Shown here: one piece after another, positions 29,488 to 37,279 of the stretch | How the letters are laid out: each line of letters starts with the position of its first letter | How positions within the stretch are numbered: the stretch's first letter is position 1 | DNA from: Ilumatobacter sp. | GTDB lineage: Bacteria > Actinomycetota > Acidimicrobiia > Acidimicrobiales > Ilumatobacteraceae | Length of the DNA stretch: 48,005 bases | Assembly (NCBI RefSeq): GCF_030065885.1 | Contig: NZ_JASJCS010000033.1 | Span: 1-48,005, forward strand | Direction of reading: 5' to 3' | Made by a program: the position numbers and the translations under genes | The notes under the pieces: model-generated | Databases searched by the model: none | What the model was told of the DNA's origin: nothing | The model's input: the letters and a program-made list of their open reading frames with translations, nothing else

Positions 29488-32445
29488 GTGCACCAGGATC
29501 GCGAGCTGGTCGAGGAGCGGATCGCCCGCGAGCTCCACGAGCGGGTGCTCGCACTGGTCGAGCTCGATCGCCGCCCGCTCGTCGTGACGGCCGGCCCGAC
29601 GCCCGACGAGCAGGCACCGTTCGAGGTCGGTACCCGGTGGGGGCCGCCGTGGGCGACGACGTGGTTCACGTTCCGCGGTGAGCTCCCGGCCGAGTGGACC
29701 GGTCGCCGCGTCGAGGCGCTGCTCGATCTCGGGTTCCACCCCGACGCGGCCGGCTTCCAGTGCGAAGGCCTGATCGTCGACGACGAGGGTCGGCCGGTCC
29801 AGGGCATCCACCCGCGCCGCATGCATCACCGCGTCGACTCGGTGCCGGGACCGGTCACGATCCGGCTGGAGGCCGCGTCGAACCCGTCGTTCCCGCAGTT
29901 CCGCCCCTCACCGCTCGGCTCGCCGGCCACCGCCGGGAACGAGCCGCTGTACCGCCTCCGCCGGGCTGAGCTGCTGCTCGTCGACGGCGAGGCCGAGTCG
30001 CTCGCCCACGACCTCGACGTGCTCGACGGGCTGATGCGAACGTTCGCCGACGACGACCCGCGCCGCGCCCGCTTCCGGCACGTGCTCGCCACCGCGCTCG
30101 ATCGCCTGCCCGACCTCGATGCCATGAACGCGATCCTGCGACCGCTCCTCGAGCGAGGTGCTGCCGACGGCACGCATCGGATCGTGGCGACCGGCCACGC
30201 CCACATCGACACGGCCTGGCTGTGGCCGACGAGCGAAGCCGCGCGGAAGTGCACGCGCACGTTCGCATCCGCGGTCCGGCTCATGGGCGAGCACACCGAC
30301 TACCGGTTCGCCTGCTCGCAGGCCCAGCAGTACGCATGGATCGAGGAGCGCCACCCCGATCTCTTCTCGCGGATCTCCGAGGCGGTCGCCGGTGGCCAGT
30401 GGGAGCCCGTCGGCGGCATGTGGGTCGAGGCCGACATGAACCTGCCGTCGGGCGAGAGCCTCGCCCGCCAGATCGTGTACGGCCAGCGCTACTTCGAGTC
30501 GCGCTTCGGCCGTCGCTGCACCGAGGTCTGGATCCCGGACGTGTTCGGTTACCCGGCATCGATGCCGCAGCTCTACGCGGCAGGTGGCATGCACCGCTTC
30601 GTGACCCAGAAGCTGTCGTGGAACACCACCAACCGGTTGCCCCACCACACGTTCTGGTGGGAGGGCCTCGACGGCACGCGGGTGCTCACCCATTTCCCTC
30701 CGGTCGACACCTACAACGCCGAGATCACGCCCGCCGAGGTGGTTCGCTCGGCCCGCCGGTTCCTCGACGCGGCCTGGTCCGACTGGTCGCTGATGCCGTT
30801 CGGGCACGGCGACGGTGGCGGCGGCCCGACGCGCGAGATGCTCGAACGCGCCCGCCGCCTCGCCGACGTCGACGGTTCGCCGCAGGTCGAGCTCGGCACG
30901 CCGAGCCGGTTCTTCGAGCACGTCGAGCGCGAGGCCGACGCCGGGGCTCCGGTACCGGTCTGGCGTGGCGAGCTGTACTTCGAGACCCACCGCGGCACGC
31001 TGACGAGCCAGTTCCGCACCAAGGCCGGCAACCGTCGCTGCGAACGGCTGCTCCGCGAGGTCGAGCTCTGGTCGGCGACGCTCGGTCGCCCCGCCGACCT
31101 CGACCGGCTCTGGCAGGCGGTGCTCACGCAGCAGTTCCACGACATCATCCCCGGCTCGTCGATCGCCTGGGTCCACGACGACGCCGAGCGCGTGCACGCC
31201 GACGTCGCCGCCGAGCTCGAGCGACTGCTCGCCGACCTGTTCGCCGAGGTGGTCCCGGCCGGGCCGCACATCGTCAACGCGGCGGGTGTCGACCGCGACG
31301 AGATCGTCGAGGTCGACGGTGCTGCATCCCGGGTCCGGGTCGCCGCCAACGGCATCGCAGCGTTCACGCCGCTGCCGATCGACGACCCCGTGTCCGTCGG
31401 CGACGGTTGGCTCGAGAACGGCGCTCTGCGGGTGCGCTGGGACGAGTCGGGCGCGTTGACGTCGATCCTCGATCGCCCCATCGATCGGGAGCTGCTTCCC
31501 ACGGGCACACGAGGAGCCGTGCTCGAGCTCGCCCCCGACCATCCGGTGCGCTACGACGCCTGGGATGTCGAGTCGTGGACGCCCGACCTGGGTGAACCGC
31601 TGCTGCGACCCGAATCGATCGAGGTCGTCGATGCCGGGCCGGCGTCGGGTGCGGTGCGCGTCGTGCACCGGTTCGGTGGTTCGACCGCCGTCGTCACCTG
31701 CTCGCTACGGGCGGGGAGCGCACGCCTCGACATCGACGTCGAGCTCGACTGGCAGCACGCCGAGCACCTGCTGTCGATGCGGTTCCCGCTCGACGTGCGA
31801 GCCGACACCGCCGCCTGCGACATCCAGTTCGGACACGTCCGCCGACCGACCCACCCGTCCAACTCGTGGGACGCCGCCAAGTTCGAGGTCTGCGCACATC
31901 GATACGTCGATCTCAGCGAGCCGAGCTTCGGCGTGGCCGTGCTCAACGACGGGCGCTACGGCCACGGGCTGCTCGACGGCGGCGTACGCGTGAGCCTGGC
32001 CCGCGCCGCCCGGTATCCCGATCCCGACGCCGACCGAGGCACCCACACCGCACGCCTCGCGCTGTTCCCGCACGGCCCCGGTCTCGACGGTGTCATCGAC
32101 GAGGCCCAGCGCTTCACGACGCCGCTGCGCGTCGTGCGGGGCACCGTTCCGGAGACGGCACCCGCCCCCGTGGTCACCGTGACCGGCGCGGGCGTCGAGC
32201 TCGACGCCGTCAAGCTCGCCGATGACGGCTCGGGCGACCTCGTCGTCCGGCTCCACGAGGCGCTGGGCGACCGCACGGGCATTGCGGTCGAGGCCCACCG
32301 ACCGATCACCGGAGCCGCACGCTGCGACCTGCTGGAGGACCCGGTCGCCGACGTCGGCGTCAGCGACGGCAGCTGCCGCCTGACGGTCCGGCCCTTCGAG
32401 CTGGTGACGTTGCGCCTGACGCTCGGGATCGCACGGGGAGGTTGA
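29488..32445 (+). CDS. alpha-mannosidase, glycoside hydrolase family 38
   Basis: 985 residues from GTG 29488, typical of bacterial GH38. The catalytic domain opens with VATGHAHIDTAWLWP near residue 232 (zinc His-x-Asp) and contains EPVGGMWVEADMNLPSGESL and WIPDVFGYPASMPQ, where the Asp of PDVFG is the nucleophile, then QQFHDIIPGSSIAWVHDDAE with another zinc His. Beta-rich C-terminal domains follow. No signal peptide is present, so it is cytoplasmic and likely trims imported or endogenous mannosides. Its mRNA appears leaderless. No sugar transporter is adjacent. Confidence 0.93.
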   Translation: MHQDRELVEERIARELHERVLALVELDRRPLVVTAGPTPDEQAPFEVGTRWGPPWATTWFTFRGELPAEWTGRRVEALLDLGFHPDAAGFQCEGLIVDDEGRPVQGIHPRRMHHRVDSVPGPVTIRLEAASNPSFPQFRPSPLGSPATAGNEPLYRLRRAELLLVDGEAESLAHDLDVLDGLMRTFADDDPRRARFRHVLATALDRLPDLDAMNAILRPLLERGAADGTHRIVATGHAHIDTAWLWPTSEAARKCTRTFASAVRLMGEHTDYRFACSQAQQYAWIEERHPDLFSRISEAVAGGQWEPVGGMWVEADMNLPSGESLARQIVYGQRYFESRFGRRCTEVWIPDVFGYPASMPQLYAAGGMHRFVTQKLSWNTTNRLPHHTFWWEGLDGTRVLTHFPPVDTYNAEITPAEVVRSARRFLDAAWSDWSLMPFGHGDGGGGPTREMLERARRLADVDGSPQVELGTPSRFFEHVEREADAGAPVPVWRGELYFETHRGTLTSQFRTKAGNRRCERLLREVELWSATLGRPADLDRLWQAVLTQQFHDIIPGSSIAWVHDDAERVHADVAAELERLLADLFAEVVPAGPHIVNAAGVDRDEIVEVDGAASRVRVAANGIAAFTPLPIDDPVSVGDGWLENGALRVRWDESGALTSILDRPIDRELLPTGTRGAVLELAPDHPVRYDAWDVESWTPDLGEPLLRPESIEVVDAGPASGAVRVVHRFGGSTAVVTCSLRAGSARLDIDVELDWQHAEHLLSMRFPLDVRADTAACDIQFGHVRRPTHPSNSWDAAKFEVCAHRYVDLSEPSFGVAVLNDGRYGHGLLDGGVRVSLARAARYPDPDADRGTHTARLALFPHGPGLDGVIDEAQRFTTPLRVVRGTVPETAPAPVVTVTGAGVELDAVKLADDGSGDLVVRLHEALGDRTGIAVEAHRPITGAARCDLLEDPVADVGVSDGSCRLTVRPFELVTLRLTLGIARGG

Positions 32446-32479
32446 CGTTCGATCCGGTTCTGCGGTGCGAAGTACGGCT

Positions 32480-32872
32480 TCAGCGGCGGCGGGCGATCTC
32501 GGCGAGGAGCTCGTGCAGCTCGGCTTCGAGCGCGTCACGCCCACGTGCGGCGTCGATCTCCCGGTTGCGGGCCAACGTCTGCGCCGGGTCGAGACCGCCG
32601 TCGATGCCACTGGCGCCCGCGACCGAGGCCACGTCGAAGTGGGATGCGAACACGTCGCGGAGCTGGTGCTCGCACCGGACGAGGCGGCGTTCGAGCTCGG
32701 CGTCGGACAGCGCTGCGACGTCGGGGCCGCGTGCGACGGCCGCCTCGGCTCGCAACTCGTGCTGCCGGTCGTGCAATGCCGCTCGTTCGGCGAGATCGGC
32801 GGTGTGCGCCAACTCGTCGGCCACCGCGAGCATCTCGTCGAGGATCGGATCGAGATCGCGGACCCTCTTCAT
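32480..32872 (-). CDS. small helical protein, possible coiled coil
   Basis: 130 residues from ATG 32872. The sequence is almost entirely charged helix: MKRVRDLDPILDEMLAVADE, LAERAALHDRQHELRAEA, ALSDAELERRLVRCEHQLRD, then a short Gly/Ser break and ALEAELHELLAEIARRR. It has no membrane helix or known domain. Such proteins are often structural or adaptor components, but nothing ties it to neighbours. TACGAT lies six bases before the ATG. It converges on the GH38 gene, 34 bases apart. Confidence 0.6.
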   Translation of the reverse strand: MKRVRDLDPILDEMLAVADELAHTADLAERAALHDRQHELRAEAAVARGPDVAALSDAELERRLVRCEHQLRDVFASHFDVASVAGASGIDGGLDPAQTLARNREIDAARGRDALEAELHELLAEIARRR

Positions 32873-32878
32873 GTTTCG

Positions 32879-32884
32879 ATCGTA
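32879..32884 (-). promoter_or_regulatory. leaderless -10 (TACGAT)
   Basis: TACGAT on the minus strand, six bases before ATG 32872. Confidence 0.5.
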
Positions 32885-32943
32885 TGACGGCGACCGTCGG
32901 ACCCGATAGGGCCGACCGTCAGGACCGTCGCGACCGGGGCCGA

Positions 32944-34164
32944 TCAGGCACCGACGCCGAGGTGGCGGAGCGCCATCTGGCTGTACAGCTCGACGCCGGT
33001 CGGCATCGCCGCCTCGTCGAACGTGACGAGGTTCGAGTGGTTCGCAGGCGCCGTCCCTGGGTCGCGTTCGTGCGGCGTGCCGCCGAGGAACATCATCGTG
33101 CCGGGCACCTCCTCCAAGACGTAGGAGAAGTCCTCGGCGCCCATGATCGGGTTCGGCAGCCGATGCACACGATCGGCGCCGAGCACGTCGCGGGCGGTGT
33201 CGAGCGTGAAGTCGGCGAACCGGTCGTCGTTGCTGGTCACCGGGTAGCCGTGGAGGATCTCGGGTTCGGCGCTCGCACCGTGCGCCTCTGCGATTCGCTC
33301 GGCGACGCGGCGGAGGTTGTCGTGCACCTTCGCGCGGGTCCCGGCGCTGACCGTGCGGATCGTGCCCTGGATCTCGGCCGTCGGCGGGATGATGTTGTTG
33401 GTCGTGCCCGCCTGGATGCGGCCGACGGTCACGACCGCGGGGTCGAACACGTCGACGCGGCGGGTCACCATCAGCTGCAGGGCCTGCACGATCTCGCAGG
33501 CGATCGGGATCGGGTCGACGGTGCGGAACGGCTCGCTGGCGTGCCCGCCCGACCCGTGGACCCGGATGACGAACTCGTCGGCCGATGCCATGCACGCGCC
33601 GCCGCGGGTCGCCACGGCCCCGGTCGGGAGCGACGACGTGATGTGCAGCGCGAACGCGCCGGTGACGGGGGATGCCGAACCGTCGGGTGCTGCGGGCAGG
33701 TCGAGCAGGCCCTCCTCGAGCATGTACTTCGCGCCATGGTGGCCCTCCTCGCCCGGCTGGAACATGAAGAGCACCCGGCCGGGTATCTCGTCCTGGTGGG
33801 CCGACAGGATCTTCGCTGCCGAGGAGAGCATCGCCGTGTGCGTGTCGTGGCCGCACGCATGCATGCACCCGTCGGTCTTCGAGCTGAAGTCGAGACCGGT
33901 GTCCTCGTCGAGCGGCAAGGCGTCCATGTCGCCCCGCAACAGCACGGTCGGGCCGGGCTGGCCGCCGGTCAGCAGCGCCGAGATCCCCGACGTCGTCTCG
34001 TGGAGCGAGATGTCGAGCGGCAGACCCTCGAGCGACTCGAGGACGAGGTCGCGCGTGATCGGCAGATCGTTGCCGAGCTCGGGCCGCTCGTGGATCGAGC
34101 GCCGCAGCGCCACCGTCTCCTCGTGCAGGTCGAGGGCTTCGTCGCGCAGCGTGTCGAGCGTCAT
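32944..34164 (-). CDS. M20-family amidohydrolase (hippurate/N-acyl amino acid hydrolase-like)
   Basis: 406 residues from ATG 34164; an in-frame ATG three codons earlier (34173) is less likely because TACCAT lies seven bases before 34164. Zinc site motifs of the M20D branch are LLRGDMDALPL, HACGHDTHTAML, QPGEEGHHGAKYML and PIMGAEDFSYV; the dimerisation lid (HGSGGHASEPFRTVDPI, NIIPPTAEIQGTIR) is intact. M20D enzymes hydrolyse N-acyl amino acids, hippurate or indole-3-acetyl conjugates. The precise substrate is unknown. Confidence 0.9.
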   Translation of the reverse strand: MTLDTLRDEALDLHEETVALRRSIHERPELGNDLPITRDLVLESLEGLPLDISLHETTSGISALLTGGQPGPTVLLRGDMDALPLDEDTGLDFSSKTDGCMHACGHDTHTAMLSSAAKILSAHQDEIPGRVLFMFQPGEEGHHGAKYMLEEGLLDLPAAPDGSASPVTGAFALHITSSLPTGAVATRGGACMASADEFVIRVHGSGGHASEPFRTVDPIPIACEIVQALQLMVTRRVDVFDPAVVTVGRIQAGTTNNIIPPTAEIQGTIRTVSAGTRAKVHDNLRRVAERIAEAHGASAEPEILHGYPVTSNDDRFADFTLDTARDVLGADRVHRLPNPIMGAEDFSYVLEEVPGTMMFLGGTPHERDPGTAPANHSNLVTFDEAAMPTGVELYSQMALRHLGVGA

Positions 34165-34171
34165 GCACCGC

Positions 34172-34177
34172 ATGGTA
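34172..34177 (-). promoter_or_regulatory. leaderless -10 (TACCAT)
   Basis: TACCAT on the minus strand, seven bases before ATG 34164. Confidence 0.45.
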
Positions 34178-34187
34178 TGCCGGTGAC

Positions 34188-34799
34188 GTGGACGTGTCAG
34201 ACGCGTGGGCGGAGAGAGACCGTGGCGAGCGTCGGAGCGGCGGCGCAGAGCGCCCGCGCGGAGACGGCGAGCCCGGCGGGAGGAGCCCGATCGACGCCGG
34301 CGACGAGTTGGTCGAGTGGGTCGACGAGCACGGTGAGGTGATCGAGATCGTCACGCGCCGTCGCATGCGGTCCGAGAACCTCCGCCACCGGTCGGTCGCC
34401 GTTGTCGTCCTCGCGTCGGACGGCCGGCTGCTGGTCCATCGCCGCGCCGAGACCAAGGACCTGCATCCCGGTTGGTGGGACGTCTGCGCCGGCGGCGTCC
34501 TCGGCGTCGGCGAGAGTTACGAGGCGAGCGCACGGCGCGAGCTCGGTGAAGAGCTCGGCATCACGCCCGGCGAGCTGGAGCTCCTCGGCGTCGACCGTTG
34601 GGACGACGTCGACTCACGCGAGCTGTCGCACGTGTACCGCACCGTGCACGACGGCCCGTACGTGTTCGCCGACGGGGAGATCGCCGAGGCCCGCCTGGTC
34701 ACGCCGCTCGAACTCGGCCGCTTGATGGATCGCGAGCGCTTCCTGCCGACCTGCGACGGCATGATCCTCCCGCTCCTGCCCGACTTCGCCGCCCCCTGA
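34188..34799 (+). CDS. Nudix hydrolase (IDI/YfcD-like)
   Basis: 203 residues if GTG 34188 is the start; the first 35 residues are Arg/Gly-rich and unlike the family. The catalytic domain (about 38-200) opens DELVEWVDEHGEVIEIVTRR, has HPGWWDVCAGGVLGVGESYE and then ARRELGEELGI, the Nudix box, at about residues 105-127. This domain order is shared by YfcD and isopentenyl-diphosphate isomerase-like Nudix proteins. Substrate unknown. It is divergent from the M20 gene, with 23 bases between starts. Confidence 0.8.
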   Translation: MDVSDAWAERDRGERRSGGAERPRGDGEPGGRSPIDAGDELVEWVDEHGEVIEIVTRRRMRSENLRHRSVAVVVLASDGRLLVHRRAETKDLHPGWWDVCAGGVLGVGESYEASARRELGEELGITPGELELLGVDRWDDVDSRELSHVYRTVHDGPYVFADGEIAEARLVTPLELGRLMDRERFLPTCDGMILPLLPDFAAP

Positions 34800-34828
34800 C
34801 GCCCTGCGGTCACGGCCGGACCGTCACG

Positions 34829-34834
34829 TACGAT
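34829..34834 (+). promoter_or_regulatory. leaderless -10 (TACGAT)
   Basis: TACGAT, six bases before GTG 34841. Confidence 0.5.
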
Positions 34835-34840
34835 GAGGTC

Positions 34841-35116
34841 GTGCATCGCGTCGAGTTCACGATCGAGCCGTTCGTCGAGGGCCAGCCAGGTCGACACGTC
34901 ACCGCGCCGGTGAACGCGCTGACCGCGATGGGTGTCCACGTCGAGGTCGGCCCGTTCGGCTCGGGATGCTCCGTGCCCGCCGGGAGGGCCTCCGAGGTCG
35001 TGTCGACGATCGTGGCGATGGCGGTCGAGCACGGCGCCAGCCACGTCAACATCGATGTCACCGACGAGGGCGGCGACACCGACGAGGGCGCCGCGGCCGA
35101 CGAAGGCGGTGCGTGA
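34841..35116 (+). CDS. thiamine-binding (MTH1187/YkoF-like) domain protein
   Basis: 91 residues from GTG 34841. VEFTIEPFVEGQPGRHVTAP, ALTAMGVHVEVGPFGSGCSV and GASHVNIDV fit the ferredoxin-like thiamine-binding/DUF77 family; members bind thiamine or its pyrimidine moiety. The C-terminal 20 residues are an acidic repeat (DEGGDTDEGAAADEGG). The stop overlaps the next gene's start (ATGA), so translation is coupled. No thiamine biosynthesis gene is near. Confidence 0.72.
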   Translation: MHRVEFTIEPFVEGQPGRHVTAPVNALTAMGVHVEVGPFGSGCSVPAGRASEVVSTIVAMAVEHGASHVNIDVTDEGGDTDEGAAADEGGA

Positions 35117-35472
35117 TGGGCGCCCATCCCCTGCTCAAGTCGGTGAAGCCGGTCGTCGACGCCGTCGGTGCGACGCTGGTGCCCGCCGCCGACCGCGAGC
35201 CCTCCGACGTTCCCCTCGTCTGGGAGGGCGAGGTCATCGCCGCCGTGCGCATGCCACCGCTCCACGGCGCGCTCGATCGTCTGATCGACACCGTCGAGGC
35301 CGAGCTCGGCGGGCCGCTGCCCAGCCTGTCGCGCGAGGACAAGCAACGGGCGGTCCGGCTCCTCGACGAGAAGGGCGCGTTCATCCTCCGCCGAGCGGTC
35401 GAGGACGTCGCCGACGCGATGGGCGTCAGCCGCATCACGATCTACAACTACCTCAACGCGATCCACCGCTGA
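35116..35472 (+). CDS. small helix-turn-helix protein
   Basis: 118 residues from ATG 35116, overlapping the preceding stop. The N-terminal half (HPLLKSVKPVVDAVGATLVP, DVPLVWEGEVIAAVRMPPLH) is a small PAS-like or ligand-sensing region. The C-terminus carries LSREDKQRAVRLLDEKGAF and AVEDVADAMGVSRITIYNYL, a helix-turn-helix resembling the YheO/PAS_6 group. It is likely a DNA-binding regulator co-expressed with the thiamine-binding protein, but targets are unknown. A 15-bp tandem repeat begins at its stop codon. Confidence 0.72.
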   Translation: MGAHPLLKSVKPVVDAVGATLVPAADREPSDVPLVWEGEVIAAVRMPPLHGALDRLIDTVEAELGGPLPSLSREDKQRAVRLLDEKGAFILRRAVEDVADAMGVSRITIYNYLNAIHR

Positions 35473-35541
35473 CCGGTCGAGCGCTGACCGGTCGAACGCC
35501 GACTGGTCCACCGCTGACCGATCCATCGCCGATCGGTCGAG
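35467..35541 (+). repeat. five tandem copies of a 15-bp unit
   Basis: Units of the form CGCTGACCGGTCGAG start at 35467, 35482, 35497, 35512 and 35527, with two to five changes between copies. The first copy overlaps the HTH gene stop codon. Each unit holds a GACCGGTC-like palindrome. No ORF is claimed on it. Confidence 0.8.
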
Positions 35542-35557
35542 CGGGGCGGTCGGCCGG

Positions 35558-35563
35558 TACGGT
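35558..35563 (+). promoter_or_regulatory. leaderless -10 (TACGGT)
   Basis: TACGGT, eight bases before ATG 35572. Confidence 0.45.
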
Positions 35564-35571
35564 TCCCCGTC

Positions 35572-36273
35572 ATGGCGAACGGCGATCGGTTCGACGTGGT
35601 CGGCTTCGACGCCGACGACACGCTCTGGCGCAGCGAGGACTTCTTCACCGAGGCACACGAGCGCTTCAAGGCGCTCGTCGAACCGTACGCACCGCAGGGT
35701 GTCGACGTGCTCGACGCGCTCCACGCCACCGAGTCCGACAACATCCCCATCTCCGGCTACGGCGTCAAGGCATACGCGCTGTCGATGGTGCAGGCCGCCG
35801 TGACGGTCACCGGGGGCCAGGTGCCCGCGTCGGTGATCGGCGAGCTCGTCGACCACGCGCACGAGATGCTGATGCACCCGGTCGAGCTCCTGCCGGGGGT
35901 GCCCGAGGCGTTGGCGGCCGTCGGCGCGTCACACCGGATCGTGCTGATCACGAAGGGCGACCTCGTCCACCAGACCCGGAAGGTCCGCACGAGCGGACTC
36001 GAGCACCACTTCGAGCACATCAGGGTCGTGCTCGACAAGGACCTCGCCACGTACCGACGCGTGCTCGACGACTGGAGCGTCGACCCGCCGACGTTCCTGA
36101 TGGTCGGGAACTCGGTGAAGTCCGACATCCTCCCGATCCTCGAGCTGGGCGGCCACGGCGTGCACATCCCCTATCACGTCACGTGGGCACACGAGGTGGT
36201 CCACGACCACGACGGCGACTTCGACACCCTCACATCGATCAGCGAGCTGCCCGGCTGGCTGGCCGGCGGGTGA
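35572..36273 (+). CDS. HAD-superfamily hydrolase
   Basis: 233 residues from ATG 35572. Motif I is GFDADDTLWRSE near residue 11 with nucleophile Asp and acid/base Asp, motif II LITKGD near 124, and motifs III/IV are represented by VVLDKDLATYRRV and FLMVGNSVKSDILPILELGG. A helical cap lies between motifs I and II. It is a phosphatase or phosphoglycolate-phosphatase-like enzyme of unknown substrate. It converges on coaA, separated by 64 bases containing two CGGCCGACCGG repeats. Confidence 0.87.
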   Translation: MANGDRFDVVGFDADDTLWRSEDFFTEAHERFKALVEPYAPQGVDVLDALHATESDNIPISGYGVKAYALSMVQAAVTVTGGQVPASVIGELVDHAHEMLMHPVELLPGVPEALAAVGASHRIVLITKGDLVHQTRKVRTSGLEHHFEHIRVVLDKDLATYRRVLDDWSVDPPTFLMVGNSVKSDILPILELGGHGVHIPYHVTWAHEVVHDHDGDFDTLTSISELPGWLAGG

Positions 36274-36337
36274 CCGGCACGTCGACGAGCACGATCGGGC
36301 GATCGGCCGACCGGCTCACCCGGCCGACCGGCGGGTC

Positions 36338-37255
36338 TCAGAGCTTGCGCAAGGAGACCTCGGCGACCCGGTGATCGGCCGACTTGCGCAGGATCAGCGA
36401 CGCCCGCTCACGGGTCGGCTCGATGTTCTCCAGCAGGTTGCGGCCGTTGATCGTCGTCCAGATCTGACGAGCGGTCGCCTCGGCCTCGTCGTCGGTCAGT
36501 TCGGCGAAGTTGCGGAAGTAGCTGTCCGGGTCGCGGAACACCGACTCGCGGAGCGCGAAGAAGCGCTGCACGTACCACTCCTCGATGTCGGCGACGGCGG
36601 CGTCGATGTAGATCGAGAAGTCGAAGTAGTCGCTGACGAACTCCGCTCCCTCCTGGCTGACCTGCAGCACGTTGAGACCCTCGACGATGACGATGTCCGG
36701 CTGCTCGACGACCACCGACTCGCCGTCGAGGATGTCGTAGGTCACGTGGTCGTAGACCGGCGCCGACACCTCACGCCGGCCGCTCTTCACCGCGCGCAGG
36801 AACGCGAGCAACTCGCGGGTGTCGTAGCTCTCGGGGAAGCCCTTCCGATCCATCAGGCCCCGCTCGGCGAGCACCGCGTTCGGATACAGGAACCCGTCGG
36901 TGGTGATCAAGTCGACCTGGGGGTGGTTCGGCCAGCGCGACAGCAGGGCCTGCAGGATCCGGGCGAATGTCGACTTGCCGACCGCCACCGAGCCGGCGAC
37001 CCCGATGACGTACGGCACCTTCGGCGCGATCGAGCCGAGGAACGTCGACGCCACCCGCTGGAGGTCCTGCACGGCGCTCACGTACAGGTTGAGCAGCCGG
37101 CTGAGCGGGAGGTAGATCGTCGTCACCTCGTCGAGGTCGATCTCCTCGTTGATGCCGCGCAACGACTCGAGGTCGGCCTCGCGCAGCGTCAACGGTGTCG
37201 CGGCACGCAGCGGGGCCCACTCGTCGCGGTCGAACGTGATGTACCGGTCGGGCAC
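36338..37255 (-). CDS. coaA: pantothenate kinase type I
   Basis: 305 residues from GTG 37255, the usual length for CoaA. It phosphorylates pantothenate, the first step of CoA biosynthesis. The P-loop [20 protein letters not shown] is near residue 95, with [40 protein letters not shown] and [12 protein letters not shown] following, and the terminal [11 protein letters not shown]. It is divergent from the methyltransferase gene; the two candidate -10 elements overlap. Confidence 0.95.
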   Translation of the reverse strand: MPDRYITFDRDEWAPLRAATPLTLREADLESLRGINEEIDLDEVTTIYLPLSRLLNLYVSAVQDLQRVASTFLGSIAPKVPYVIGVAGSVAVGKSTFARILQALLSRWPNHPQVDLITTDGFLYPNAVLAERGLMDRKGFPESYDTRELLAFLRAVKSGRREVSAPVYDHVTYDILDGESVVVEQPDIVIVEGLNVLQVSQEGAEFVSDYFDFSIYIDAAVADIEEWYVQRFFALRESVFRDPDSYFRNFAELTDDEAEATARQIWTTINGRNLLENIEPTRERASLILRKSADHRVAEVSLRKL

Positions 37256-37263
37256 GGTCCGCA

Positions 37264-37273
37264 AACCTACGCT
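37264..37273. promoter_or_regulatory. overlapping divergent -10 elements of coaA and the methyltransferase gene
   Basis: TACGCT on plus (37268-37273) is six bases from GTG 37280; TAGGTT on minus (37269 to 37264) is eight bases from GTG 37255. They share the same TA step, so the two promoters cannot be occupied together. Confidence 0.5.
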
Positions 37274-37279
37274 CGTGCC

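Noticed and set aside
35467..35541. CRISPR array
   Set aside because: Units are contiguous 15-mers without spacers and no cas genes are present.
36371..37279. Extended N-terminus for the methyltransferase reading through coaA
   Set aside because: The extra 300 residues are the antisense of coaA; the GTG at 37280 has a -10 and begins the domain.
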